A stretch of DNA of 64,000 nt from Grifola frondosa. Lineage: Eukaryota; Basidiomycota; Agaricomycetes; Polyporales; Grifolaceae. The DNA lies in contig LUGG01000009.1 of NCBI GenBank assembly GCA_001683735.1, forward strand, positions 1,612,001-1,676,000, written 5' to 3'. Both the position numbers and the translations under genes were made by a program. Shown here piece after piece: positions 47,431 through 59,523 of the stretch (the first letter of the stretch is position 1; every line of letters starts with the position of its first letter). Below the pieces are notes generated by a model. It worked only from the letters and a program-made list of their open reading frames with translations. It searched no databases and was not told the origin of the DNA.

Positions 47431-48275
47431 GCCGAGCGTAATCTAGGATTGGGGTCGGTTCGTGTGACGTTATTTGATTGGTATCGTGAGCAGATATTTT
47501 CTTGTCTCGGGATCGTTTCCATTAATGTGCAGGGGCAGCGAGAGGGGGGCGGGGATCATCTAATAGGTGGCCAGTCTAGGTGGCTCCACCGATCGGCAGG
47601 AATGCATCGAGGTTAGAATCATTATGGGAACGTAACTATCAAGCATGCCGAGTAACTTCCCTTCGATCGTTGGTATCTCCACTGCCCTTGTACATTGCTT
47701 CCAGGAGATCTCACAACCAAAACCGCTACTTTTGCTACATCTGTCCAACTCTCCATATGGCAATATTTCACTACCGTCGTTGATGACCGTTCTCCCCGTG
47801 TTGCAGTGCATCGTGCACGTTGACCGTCCACGTTCCATTCATCATGGTTGACTGCAGATGTCAGTCCTCCATCATTTGTCCACGACCTGTCACGATGGGA
47901 CCTCTTGATATTACGACTTTTCACCTTCTATCATAGAAAGCTCTCAGAGATGCACTGGCCGGCGAAGCTACCACAATGATGTTAAAGAGTGGTCCATCTG
48001 ACAGGCGAGGGTTCGCTGCATAAATGTCCTCTGGGTTGCAGAATTCCCTCTTTTGCTACTGCGTGTGCTGACATTCAAAAATGGATACACTTATACCTAA
48101 TGTGAACCGTCATCGATCACCCTCCTGCATGAAGCATACGTTTTATTCCCCTTCCCAACATGTCTTCACAAATATATATCTAATTAACATTGAAAGCTAA
48201 ACTTAAACGCCGCTGGATAAAGCCGTAGGATGCCGCTGTAATGCGATGAATATCGGCGTACCTGAGACGGGCAGA
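47431..48275. other. Convergent intergenic region TSC13 / ARV1
   Basis: Contains the two 3' flanks and short frames only. There is no RNA gene or repeat that I can see. Confidence 0.5.
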
Positions 48276-49738
48276 TCATGGTATACTGTACGCCAGCCAC
48301 ATCTCCCCCGCAGTATTCTCATCTCCGCCGAGGCCGGCTCCGACCCAGCCACTCACCAGATTCGCAACGGCTGTTTTGACGAGCCACCCCGCAAGTATGA
48401 TCATGGTCGTGAATACTGGGTGGCAATCGAGTACCACTGCATGAAACAGAAAGTCGACTTATCGCCTGATCATGGACAACATGGTAATAGAACGAACCTC
48501 GCAGACCAAACCCGGCGGCCATGCCGCCGAGGACGTTCCGCACGACCCATTCACGGTCGAGCTTGTCCTCGTCGAGCACCTCGAGCGCACGGATAACGAG
48601 CGGGTGTGTGAAGGTGGCTGCTGCGGGGTGCATCGGCGGCCGCGGCTGCGCAACAGGGCGCCAGATGGAGAGCAGGAATAGCAGGAATAGCTTGGTCAGC
48701 GAGGAGTAGAAGAGCGTGAGCGGAACATGCGAGTAACTATGAGCGCGCGCGGAAAGACAGTGAGGCAGAGTCCTCTAAGAATAGATTAGAACGGACCGGA
48801 ATTCCTGACGGATCCCTGAGGGTGGAGATGCACTGGGGCTGGGACTGGGGCTGAGTGCGCGCGCTCGGGTGAGCGCGGTCAGGACGATGTAGCAGGCGAA
48901 CGTGACGCCCGCATGGAATGCCGCTGTCTCTGGGAGTATGAATCAGAGTGGCGGTGGCGATGGATGCCGAGGTTCATAGTTTCAGTTACAGATCCAATTT
49001 GGTTAACGGAATGAGGAATGAAGACCGACCCGACGAAACACCCGCACAGGATGCGGAGAAAGCCTTCGATCGCATCCTTGTTCCAAGTGAAGAGATCACC
49101 TGCGGAGCCGGTAGATGGCGCGCTGACGCCTGCGTTGCATGGTTATCATGATACACTAATTATACGTGAGTGCCAACGCACTCAAATGTGTCCATCTAAT
49201 GACTGAACGCGACATCGGTCAGCTGGAGCACGGCACAGGTATAAGACCGACATACACGCATCCACACAAATGAGAACGGAGCCGAGTTCCAATATCAGAA
49301 GCCATCGAGACTGTCATGCCAAAGAACGTCTTTTAGTCTGAAGCAAATAGCTAGCAATGTGCGAAGTGGGCGTACTCTCTCCCGCTGTCGTTCAAATGAT
49401 GGTGTGCCCTGAGGTTGAACATTTTTCTCCGGTGGAACACGGGTCTCCACCTCTCCGACCTTCCTGGCTCCTAGACCCCGATTGAACAAGAGATGCCGGA
49501 AGACGTCCCTCTTCAGCAATATTAAGTCCAGCAATAGAGTGAGCGTGTCATGCTCGACATATGGATCCGCAAAGGCATGGCAAGCCTCCTATGGTAACGT
49601 AATGATTCTCTATAGTGATGTTCACGAGCAAAACAATAGGAAATGACTCACGCACTGTTCGAGACGGAAGTTGTACGCCGATTGGTATACCGTGTAGAGG
49701 TAGGGTGTCGGATGGGTGCAACTTGTGCAGATAGGCAT
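48276..49738 (-). CDS. ARV1: ARV1-like ER lipid-homeostasis protein
   Basis: Exon 1 (49652-49738) begins MPICTSCTHPTPYLYTVYQS, then AYNFRLEQC; exon 2 (49376-49588) continues EACHAFADPYVEHDTLTLLL and DLILLKRDVFRHLLFNRG. The CxxC...CxxC zinc-ribbon split by the intron and the following conserved segment define the Arv1 homology domain. Exons 3 and 4 (49256-49310, 49030-49129) hold LLILELGSVLICVDA and DLFTWNKDAIEGFLRILCG; later exons hold FHAGVTFACYIVLTAL, SHVPLTLFYSSLTKLFLLFL and WLVKTAVANL. This is a multi-pass ER membrane protein acting in sterol/GPI-lipid transport. The junction of exon 4 to 5 near 49030 does not keep phase exactly, a possible one-base error. The last frame ends at 48276. 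Confidence 0.9.
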
Positions 49739-50193
49739 TCAAATTCAAGGCTGGAGATGGACGAATATAAATTAAAGATCACTTCTGAAATAACGCAGAT
49801 CAATCGCGGTCTAAATTAACTTCTGAATATCAGGACCTTGAGTGAGGTAATGTAGGGAATGACGAAAGTACTATACGGAGGAGTACTTGTGAAACAACCT
49901 ACCATACCTAGATAGATTCTCTACGGTGTGTCACTTGTAAATACCTGCAGTATTTAAGAACTCGGAGAGAATATATGCAGTGCTGAAGCAAAGGAACGGT
50001 GGTGGTGATGGTGGTAGTACGTGGTGATACTGGCGGTGGCTGAGATTCGAGGCGCCCGCTGTTCTCATTGCGACTCTTTTCGATACTTACCATTCCTGCT
50101 CATTACTGCTCCTATCCAGCACTGGGACACACCTGATCGTCGTAACATCAGTTTGAACCGCTGCAAGTGTAATCTGCTCGCTCGATATACAAT
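49739..50193. promoter_or_regulatory. Divergent promoter region ARV1 / GET4
   Basis: 455 bp separate the two ATGs. A GGT/GGTGGT-rich stretch occurs at about 49998-50040. I see no clear TATA box. Confidence 0.5.
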
Positions 50194-51862
50194 ATGCCGC
50201 CAGTATCTGCAGCATCATCCTCCCGGGCGCTGAATGCCATTCTCCCTCTGATCGCGTCCGGACAGCCTTACGAGGCGCATCAGAAAGCACGTACATTCGC
50301 CTCGAGATATGTCAAATCTGGCCACTTCGATACAGCCATAGATGTCCTTTTCCAATCAGCGAGAGAGCTGCTGAAGGCTGGACAGCAGGGCAGTGGAACC
50401 GATCTTGCAGGCTTCTTGATCGACGTGTACGACAGCAAAGGTGAGGAGGTGAATGAGGAGAGTCGGGGTACGTGCCATGTTGCTTCAGACGAGGTATTGC
50501 GTTAATTGAACCGCAAATTCTGGTCCTCGCAACTACTACGATCTATGTACAGGACGATTGACACAATTGATCGCATTAACTGGACCGTCAGGATCATGGC
50601 GGAAAACCATCATAGACAAATCTGTCGCGTGAGTGCAGCTGCTATGGCTTGCGTGCTCTATCGAGCATGTGTTCACAACGACGCGAAGTTGGTCAGCGAA
50701 GCGCGGACTCTGCCCCGCAGGAGATCCGGACTTGAACCACTATGTTGGGGAGCTACTGTACAAAGGTCAGCTTATCTTGCGCTACAGTCATCTATCTGAA
50801 TGCTTACGCGCCAGATGATGCGCCGGATTTCGGTAGAGGGTGCGTTCGACTTGGCTGAACCACATCTCCTTGCGGCCGGGAAGCGAGATAGCGCCCGCTT
50901 GCTCGCAGAAATGTTCGTAGAATGGTCCGAGAGTGGTGGCGTACCTGGTGCATTTGCGTTGCGGGGGACAATACCGTAAGTTGGTCATATTAATTTGAGT
51001 CCTCGTTGTACTGTCTTGCGCTGTGTTCTTTTTGTCTCATTGACAAGGAGCACATGCCACGGTGGAAATGGCTTTGATATCGTTTATCTGACAATATTCC
51101 TGTAGCTATCTCCTAAACGGAAATATCCTCGCCGCACGGACGTTCATCACACAATTCGTCCCGCAACTCACTTCTGCACGACCATCACTGATCTCCCGCA
51201 TCAGTCCATGCCAATCCCTGTCGGCAGGCCTTCGGAGGGACCACCTGACGAGATCATTTTCACGAAGGATTCCACAGTGAACTTTGCCCAGCTTGCAGTG
51301 CGCGCATGCCAACGCTCGCAAGGAGACAAAAATAAGGCCATGCGCGAGGCCTGGGTCAGACTTTGCGGGACATATCAAAGTAAAGGGGGATTGCTTGCAA
51401 CAAAGGAGGTGCGGAAGGTGCGTGTTCATCATATCTGAGAACGCCTATCCTCCCAACAAATATATGCACCGCCTCACGCTCCACTCTTTCTGTTCTACTC
51501 TTCCTGATGTGTTGCATCTTCTTCATGTCGTTCCACATCGTGTGCCATCGTACTCCCTTGGAGACGTCCATCTGATAAATGGCATACGTTGCGTGGTTCG
51601 GAGAGAAGCTTCCGATCTCGGAGGCTCTTGTCTTCTGCCTGTTTCCGCGTCTGCTATGTTGCACGTGTCTGACCTGCTTGTTCCACAGGCGTTGAGCGAG
51701 ATAGCAGAACTCTATTTTGCGATTCCTCCTCCTCGCGGTCAACAAGCTAATCCCTTTGGGGACATGCTCTCGGCCATGTTCGGAGGCGGACCGCCCGCTG
51801 CGGCGCCTGCGAGGAGGATACTTACTCCAGCCCCCGCAAGTTCACCACAGGGTTTGGATTGA
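50194..51862 (+). CDS. GET4: GET4 homologue (tail-anchored protein insertion)
   Basis: Exons 50194-50467, 50553-50628, 50689-50765, 50815-50975, 51106-51417 and 51689-51862. The alpha-solenoid sequence reads SSRALNAILPLIASGQPYEA, HQKARTFASRYVKSGHFDTA, then GRLTQLIALTGPSGSWRKTI, CPAGDPDLNHYVGELLYK, APDFVEGAFDLAEPHLLAAG, FVEWSESGGVPGAFALRGT and YLLNGNILAARTFITQFV. The C-terminus is ALSEIAELYFAIPPPRGQQA with a Gly/Pro/Ala-rich tail. With Get5 it hands tail-anchored proteins from Sgt2 to Get3 in the cytosol. Two one-base corrections are needed: an extra G near 50830, and a missing base in a C run near 51205. The last intron is 271 bp, unusually long. Confidence 0.9.
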
Positions 51863-52657
51863 GAACCTGCTGCGTTCGCTGTATGTTTTTCTGTGGTCGG
51901 GTAAGTTCGTCTTTGTGGTCATCGGAGGCGTCGTTGGCCTGAAAGGCGTTTCCGGGATTCTCGGAATGAGGAGTTGGCAGGGCGGTTCCGACAAACGGCG
52001 CATGTGTCACACCACATATCGGGTCCAGAATCATCTCCAAATATAAATGGCTTTTTTTTCGTGACACCGGCAGTGGCAAGGCTGGAGTGAAGGCACTAGA
52101 GTGACTTTCTGTCGTCGACTCAAATGCTCTGGATGCACTTGTCGTGGGACCATCTTAAGTATGACTTCGTGTATCGATTTACAGCAAGGCTCTGGACTCT
52201 GGAGTGATCCGAATGTCAATTTGGCTCTGTAGAAGCCTGAACGTAAATCTTGCCCGGTATCGACCTGCGTCCACTTCTGATTCAACTTCCCTCCAACCTT
52301 CGGGGATGGGCGCCTCACTCTGAGATTCACCGCGAATCCAACATGCATACCCTTTACGTATCTGTGATCTGAGAGTATTTATGTTTCAGGCCATGCCGAA
52401 TCAGACGGCGGGTTCCCTTCACATATGTTGCAAATTGTCACCGCCTCGGGAACAAATGAGCCTGAATGTTCCCATCGGAAATTGGCAATGGGGTTCTTGC
52501 CGCTCGACTGTTACATAACAACACCGAGCATATTCCGAGAGATTCAGCGGTACTTAGATCCACCCGACTTCATTATGCTGAGCAGTGTACGTACGATATA
52601 CAGGGATGAACGTCGAATGATTAATCGTGAAATTAATAACGTTAGGAGCCTCCACTG
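51863..52657. other. Convergent intergenic region GET4 / HSBP1
   Basis: Short frames only; 3' flanks of both genes. The plus frame at 52425-52736 runs into the HSBP1 last exon on the other strand and is considered a shadow. Confidence 0.45.
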
Positions 52658-53165
52658 TTACGCCGGACGATGGGTGGGGACTGGGGACGCTGGGGACGAC
52701 GGCACAGCTGTAGCATCGCTGTTGATGATATCTTGAATGGATACCTCGAGGGCATCTACACGGCTGGACATTTGGTTCACTGCAAGATTGAATGTATATG
52801 AGGCACCGATGGACATGTGAATGAGCGTGACCCACTCCGATCCAGGATCTGGCTGGACATGTCGTCGAATTTAGCATCCAATTGCTCCAGAAGAGACTCA
52901 ACCTGTGAAGGTGCACACGGCGTGTAGGAGAAAGATAGCGATTAAACGCGGATTCATCAGGCGTATATTCACACAGATCATCAGGTGTGCGTACGAATGC
53001 AGTGAGTTCGTGTGGGCTTGAAATGTCGGAGGGATTGACAGGAGCTTTGACGGTATTCGCAGTGGTGGATGGTGCTGCAGATGCCGCCGCCGTCGGGCGT
53101 GTTCCTGGTGCATTTCCAGAGGGGGTCACGTTCAAGGGGAGAGCCGGTGAAGACTGAGGTGGCAT
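52658..53165 (-). CDS. Heat shock factor-binding protein 1-like
   Basis: Exons 52995-53165, 52836-52902 and 52658-52779 give 119 residues in frame. The core reads SPHELTAFVESLLEQLDAKF, DDMSSQILDRMNQMSSRV and DALEVSIQDIIN, a heptad-repeat coiled coil matching HSBP1, which forms trimers and in animals dampens HSF1 activity. Before it is an extension of about 50 residues rich in Ala, Pro, Ser and Thr; after it a short Pro/Ser tail. The ATG at 53165 (MPPQSSPALP) is chosen because the frame upstream has no other ATG. The first intron is 92 bp, the second 56 bp. Confidence 0.88.
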
Positions 53166-54274
53166 GACAGGCACAGACTGTGGTTCAACCAAAGCATACC
53201 ACAGTGTGTCACTGATCTACCGCAACATCAGTAAACTGCGAACAAGAACTCACAAGATAAACTGTAGGGGTATACGATGGAAAGCAATACTTATTCGAGT
53301 TAGTTACTGTTAGTAGGAGGATAAGTTCAACTGTGGCGTTGCCATCTGCGCGGAGCTGGCGGAGTCTGTACCTCGCTTGCATCGAGGGATCGGCGACTTT
53401 TTAGACTCTATCCTGAACAATGTCGACCGCATGCCGACAAGAGATCAATCATCCCCGCCGTTTCAGAATCTTATTGTCTTCTCTGCATTTGGTTGGCATG
53501 CTCTCATCATACAACAAATCGGCCCCAGAACCTCGTTGGTGGCTCCCCGCCCGGGACTTACGTGTCAACCGCTCATCACCGTTACTTTACCGTGCGAGGA
53601 ACTCCGTGGCCTTCCTGAGCGCAGTGCGTCGCGAGCGTCATGCTTAAGATTTTTCGGTGGTACGCTAGCCTCGCCTTAATGCGCCAAATGCTATAATGCA
53701 AGCCTCCATGAAGTGAGCATTGCTCAATTGTGACCGCAAACAGTTCGCTTTCACCAAGACGGTCTTTACCGTCTAAGGGTCGTGCGTTCTTGGGAGAATG
53801 AGACTTTTATTGTTGCGATCCGCGCGTCTCGGCGTGCATCGTGTCGCTGAGTTCCCGTCAGCCGCAATCAAGCTTTGCGATGGATCTGCCTTGAGCTTTG
53901 CCTAGTTTTGCTCCCACTATTCTTCGGCACCGTACTTTCCTTTTGCGTGATTGTGACGCCCTCACACGCCAGGAATTGACTCGAACACGGGCTTTGCTGG
54001 GCCGATTCGATAGGACAACGGGGGCCACCGTGCATCGCTGTGTGTCAAGTAATTGATCGCCGGTGACGCAGGAACTCGGGTATGTGCGCTTTGACATATC
54101 GCTTGACTGCGCGCTCAATAATTGTTTTTGCCAAAGCGTCTCGTCTGCCGGCAACAGATATAAGAACCGCAGCTCCTGCCCGGATTGTCGCCCCGGTATC
54201 CTCGTACCTTCTTATATTCCACCAAGGTCCCTCCCTCCTCCTTCGCTCTTTTCAAACCATCCCCTCCTTCGTCC
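53166..54274. other. Divergent intergenic region HSBP1 / terpene synthase
   Basis: Holds both promoters. The 54185-54274 part, just before the synthase ATG, is pyrimidine-rich (CTTCC, TCCCTCCTCC), as is common upstream of well-expressed fungal genes. There is no other gene. Confidence 0.5.
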
Positions 54275-55609
54275 ATGTCAACCTCTCATTCTCGCAAAAT
54301 GTCCAAAGCTCACACTCGCAAATCGTCCATGGTTGCTCACCCATCGAAAGTCATTCTGAGGTTTCCCGACTTCGTCGCTCCGGTTCCCTACCCTCTGCGT
54401 GTGCATCGTCTCACCAAGTCTGTCTCACGAGAGTCTGAAGAGTGGTTGCTCAGTATGGCCGAGTTCTCTCCCAAGCAGCGCAGCAAGTTCCTTTCTCTAA
54501 ACGCTGGGCTACTGAGCGGCATGTGCTACATCGATTGCGGTTATGAGGAGGCGCGCGTCTGCGCTGACTTCATGAACTTCCTCTTCACCCTCGACGATTG
54601 GAGCGACGAGTTCGACACCACTGGCACGCGAGGGTTGGCGGAATGCGTCATGAACACGCTATACCATCCGTCTACGTATCTGTCGAATGCAAAGGCTTCG
54701 AAGCTCACAAAGTCGTGCGTCAATCATTCCATCACTTCTTGGTTAGTTAACTGCGATCTGATCGGGCTTTTCTGTCTCGCGCAGATTCTGGGACAGGATG
54801 ATTAAAACCGCGGGTCCGCGTTGCCAACAGCGTCTCATGTCAACGCTGGATACGTACTTCCAGGCCATCATGCAGCAGGCCTCGGATCGCGGTCACAAGA
54901 ACATCCCTGATCTCGACGAGTACATTACGCTTCGTCGTGACACGAGTGGCTGCAAGACTGGTTTCGCGTTCATCGAGTACGCTGGCGGCATTGACCTTCC
55001 TGATGAGGTCGCCGACCATCCGATTATATCCGCGCTGGCGGACACTACCAACGATCTTGTGTCTTGGGCGAACGTGAGTCTTTATTCCCCGTCTAGTGAG
55101 AACTGTTGTTTCACCGGATGACATCTGTCATTTCATCGCATCCGGATATTGTTCACATCTTGTTCCGCTGTTTCATGTTGCGTATCCTATATTGACTCCA
55201 TTTGATCTGTGCCTTGCAGGACGTGCTGTCATACAATGCGGAACAGGCTAGAGGAGACGTGAGTACCAATCCCTGCGCGCCATGAATAAGCGTCCTAATC
55301 ATATTTTAGACGCATAATCTTGTTTGCGTCCTCATGCAAGCGTATGGTGTAGACCGTCAGGGTGCCATCAACCTTGCTGGGGAACTGTGGAAGCAGACGC
55401 TGGATTATTTCATGGCGACCAAGGAGACGGTACCTTCATGGGGACCTGAGATCGACAGACAAGTTGCGATCTACATCAAAGGATTCGAGGACTGGATTAT
55501 CGCCAACGCTGAGTGGAGCTTCGAGACCGAGCGTTACTTTGGCAAGGATGGTCACCTGGTGCGCAAGACTCGCCAGGTAGAGTTGCTCCCTCTGAGGCGC
55601 AAGGCGTAA
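54275..55609 (+). CDS. Sesquiterpene synthase (class I terpene cyclase)
   Basis: Exons 54275-54714, 54785-55073, 55220-55258 and 55310-55609 give 355 unbroken residues, the normal size for agaricomycete enzymes. The aspartate-rich motif is DDWSDE at residues 107-112 (in FTLDDWSDEFD). The NSE triad is NDVLSYNAE at 243-251, split by intron 2, followed by QARGD. The C-terminal WSFETERYFG carries the Arg-Tyr pair that caps the active site. The enzyme ionises farnesyl diphosphate and cyclises it in the cytosol. The family resemblance is to protoilludene- and cubebol-type synthases, but the product cannot be read from sequence. No cytochrome P450 could be found beside it. Confidence 0.95.
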
Positions 55610-58600
55610 GCTCGAGCAATTGTCGTAATGACATTTTCCATATTTATATAGTACGTTCGTTCATCTGTCTGATGATTCCCTCATGCTGATAACCATCCAG
55701 TTCGTTCTATTCGACCTCGCTGTCGAAATCATGGCCTCGCGAGGGCCTCGTTGGCTACCAAAACTTTTCGCTCTAATTTTATGGAGGAGTGGCGGATACA
55801 TTACTATCCACGAGGATGCTGGAGAGAATACTGTATCTTTCGCGGTAATGCCTAGAGCTCTAGTTTAAAGTAACTTTCCACTCTCCTTTCCGTTTTCCCT
55901 GTCTGCGCACATTACTACACTAACCGATTGTATCCCTTTTATTCCAATGGATCCTCTTGTTGCTGTTGGCCTAGCCAGCATATCAATCATGTATGTTACT
56001 GGTCTGAATAGTATCGTTCGTATTGACGAGCGGAAACTATCGGGCGCTGTTGGGATGTTGCGCCAGATTCCGGGTTCGCCGCAACAACTCCGTTGCTACA
56101 ATGTACGCGGGCCAAACTTACCTGCACCATGCATATGCGAAGCGACGCAGACGACTGTCATCGAACTTGACAAACTATTGTTTCGACGAGAACGTTTTAT
56201 GGACTTGCGGAGAAGGTGAGAGGGTAATGGCTGTGCACCAGCGCGCCATGCTCGTGCCATGCACGTCGACTCCGTCCTTTTCACTTTACGTTTCATATCC
56301 GTGTTTCTTTGACCATGCATGCTGATTTCCGGGGTTTCAGCTCTCGTTAAGCATGCTCATCTATTAACTAATGTCCGTCGTAACGACGAAATAATAGTAA
56401 CTGTCCAATATTGCTCGATCTCAGTGTCTGCTTCGACGTCTGGCGTTCTGCTAAGCGAGGGCCTCACGATGGATGCAGCGCAACGCTACTGATCTTTGTG
56501 TCTTCACAGTTGCTTAACAGCACACGTGCTGCTGGCCGGACTCACATTGTTCGGACTTCGGTGCAGGCTTCACCGCTGCGTCAACTTCGCTTCACCTCTT
56601 TGCTGGTGGCCATCCCTCACGTACTGGTCGATTAAACAGGGCCTTCCTCGCGAGTTACCTCTACGGTACAACGTTGTGCGGCCCTGATCCTATTTCCGAT
56701 CGGGCGGCCCTGGAGCAACATGTAACACGGGACCAACATACGTCCTTCGCGGACCAGACTGCGGGATCTTAGTGGGGTGAAGACTGAATCCAGCATTCTT
56801 TCGCTTTCTATTCACCACTCGGACTACCATATGGGCAGATAGCATCAGGAACTTGCCCAAAACTGGGTATGCGCTGACTGTCGGATCCGAAACGTCACCG
56901 CCCCAGCTCCCGCGAGGACAATTGGTTGAACGCGAGCGCGAACGCGGACGACGATCAGATTTGCATGGTCTTCTTTGCCAATCTGAGGAAGATCTTATTT
57001 CCGATGGGCAGCACAATGACTAGTTGATCGTCTACCCTTCATTCAGGTCGACCTCTGGACATTGGGCTCTTTTCTTCATGGAGTCTGGGGAGGAGGGATT
57101 CACAATCATCTGCGCGGTACGTTTTCAGCTCCACATTCCAGACAATGTCGCTCACCCTTCTGCTCTGGACGCTCTAGTCGGTACGTCTTGGATTGGCTGA
57201 ATATCTCGTCATATGCTCTGTCTAGAACACATGGCCCTTTTCGCCGGCTATTCTCTGATGCACCACATCTTCTCAGGAGCACTCAATAAGGATTAGTGCT
57301 TCCCACCAAACCTTCCCCAGGAATTTGTCCATGGCAGCTTCGAAATTGTGGACCTGACTTCTCGCATTTCGCACTCTGGGGTCCGCTAATCAATAACGCA
57401 AACGTGTTATTGACACGCGTAAGGACGAGAAATTACCCACAACGACCACTCCAATCTCACCTTCACCAATGGCAACGTGGGTCGTCGCTGCTTCATGTAC
57501 TCGCTTCCTCTTATCATGGGCCTTGGTCTAGAAAATCCAGTGGGGAGGTGGGAGAATGTCAATTGGTCGTATCTCTCACAGTGAAGACCTGATCCTGAAG
57601 TCTGCTTTCCCCTCTCATGAATCAGCATTGTCACAAGCTCGCCCATGAACATCCGGATCTCGTAAGCCAATGGGTACGGACCAACTGTCCAATCTCAGCT
57701 GATTTTTTTCTTAGATTTCTCAAGCATTCCGTGGACCCGGGTCTGAACGTTCATCTTGAAGCCCGAAAGGAGGAACCCCGAGGAAATAACCCCGATCAGC
57801 AGAAAATTTAGCTTGCCAGCTGGGACAATATCCGACTCGCGGCTGAGAGACATGTGCTCATTTATTGCTCCCGCGAGCCGCAGATGTTAGGAATCTACGA
57901 AGAGAACTGTTCTCAAGTTGGTTCTGATAGTCATCGCCTCGTAATGTAACTAAACCTTCGTGAGTCATATCGTATGGTCAAGCACTCCCGCTCCACCCAG
58001 GTTGTTCCCCGCGAGCGTATTTCGCGGTTCAAGTAATACAAAACAGTCCGCACGCCGCGAGAACTACGCCAAGCGAATGGGAACGTATGCAGATGCCTGT
58101 CCCCCGTTCTTGACAATTTTGTTTGGCTGGCGCTACATAGCTGTCATTTGTGCGGGGAAAATCGAGCCACCGTACCGATGAATTGCGGCCTGCCTCCCGC
58201 GCCAGAGCTATAGCTTGTTGGGGGAGTTGCCTTGTGGTTGCCACATCGGCTCAAATTTAGATAGAGATTGGGGGGCTCTGTATACCTCAGTTACACCCAT
58301 TTACCGGTTCAATGTTAAGATGCAATTGACATTGAGTCGTGCCGCAGCTTAATTTTACCCACATTACGTACAAACATTTGAACATCGTACGTACGGCGAA
58401 ATGCCTGTGGTTGACGGGGATATGACAATGACTCCCATGGATCACATTTTCGAAGGCATAAAGAGTGTTTTTCCTACCATATATCCCCTTTGGCGCCGCG
58501 GGGTTTAAAGTACTTCGATCTAAAATGAGGGATCATGTCGCCGATCTATCGACACCCAAAGTCGATAGAAAGCCGTAGGTGCAATCCTGGTCCAACTTTT

Positions 58601-59523
58601 CAAACTTTCGTTGGAGAGGGTTGTGCGTAACTGACCAAATGTACTGGATGGAGAACGGGAAAGAGGATGCGTTTGTATTATCTTCACAATTGACTAATAA
58701 AATAAGTATAAGACACATCGCGAGAACGGCTGTGACCTCGCCACCTACAAGCGGCAGTACCAATGCTATACACACGCAAGTCTCCACACGTACGCCTCGA
58801 GCTAGACTTATGGAGATGGGCCTCGTGCAGCTTGTCTCTGCCGAGGGCATGGATTCTGTCCCAAGTGATAGACAATCTTACTAATTCAGGGTGCGCTATT
58901 TGCAGGGTTGCAGCTACACGAGCTTGTGAGCATTCGGCAAAGAGGCTTTGCCCTTCTCTTCGGGACCTCAGACCGGTCTTTGAAAACATGACGGCAGCTT
59001 CCGCGCCGTCGTGAGCAACAAATAAAACACGCGGCGTCGATGCGGACGCTTTCGAGGGATGCGGTACGGAAGGTCTTCCTTTTTGCCATAGCCTAGACTT
59101 ACATTCAAGTGATCATCAACGTAAAATTGGGCCACATTGTGGAAGGACAGTACTTGGTGAAGCCAATTGTCGGGCCCTGAAGGCATATAGGCACGACTTT
59201 TTGATGCTTCACGGATTGATGGGCTATAGTAGCGCCGCGGAGTAAAAGGAGGAATAGTATGCAGATGGGATCTGCGTCGTCGTCCAGCGTTCGGTTAGCA
59301 ATGAGTACCTAGAAAACTGCATGTGTTGCGCCTTAACCAGCTTCTGTAGAAATGGAGATACTGCACATGATACATCGATCGATGGACACGCACTTCTCAA
59401 ACGCGGCTCGACGTGCAGGGGTAGGAATTCCATAAATTCAGGTCCTCTCTGACATAGTTCCGGGGCAACTCCCGTTACTAGCTTCAGCGAGTCAAGCTCA
59501 CACCCACATCAGTTACTCTTATC
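55610..59523. other. Long region with no supported gene; scattered coding-like fragments
   Basis: Nearly 4 kb follow the terpene synthase. Some frames look partly protein-like, for example plus 55947 (MDPLVAVGLASISIMYVTG), around 56500-56690 and around 57440-57560 (LIMGLGLENPVGRWENVNW), but they change frame and stop often, and I could not find a P450 haem motif, a transporter or any other domain. It may hold one or two decayed genes. 57900-59500 is empty. Confidence 0.4.

Noticed and set aside
55610..58000. Cytochrome P450 beside the terpene synthase
   Set aside because: I looked for the haem-binding FxxGxRxCxG motif and the ExxR pair in all frames by eye and found none.
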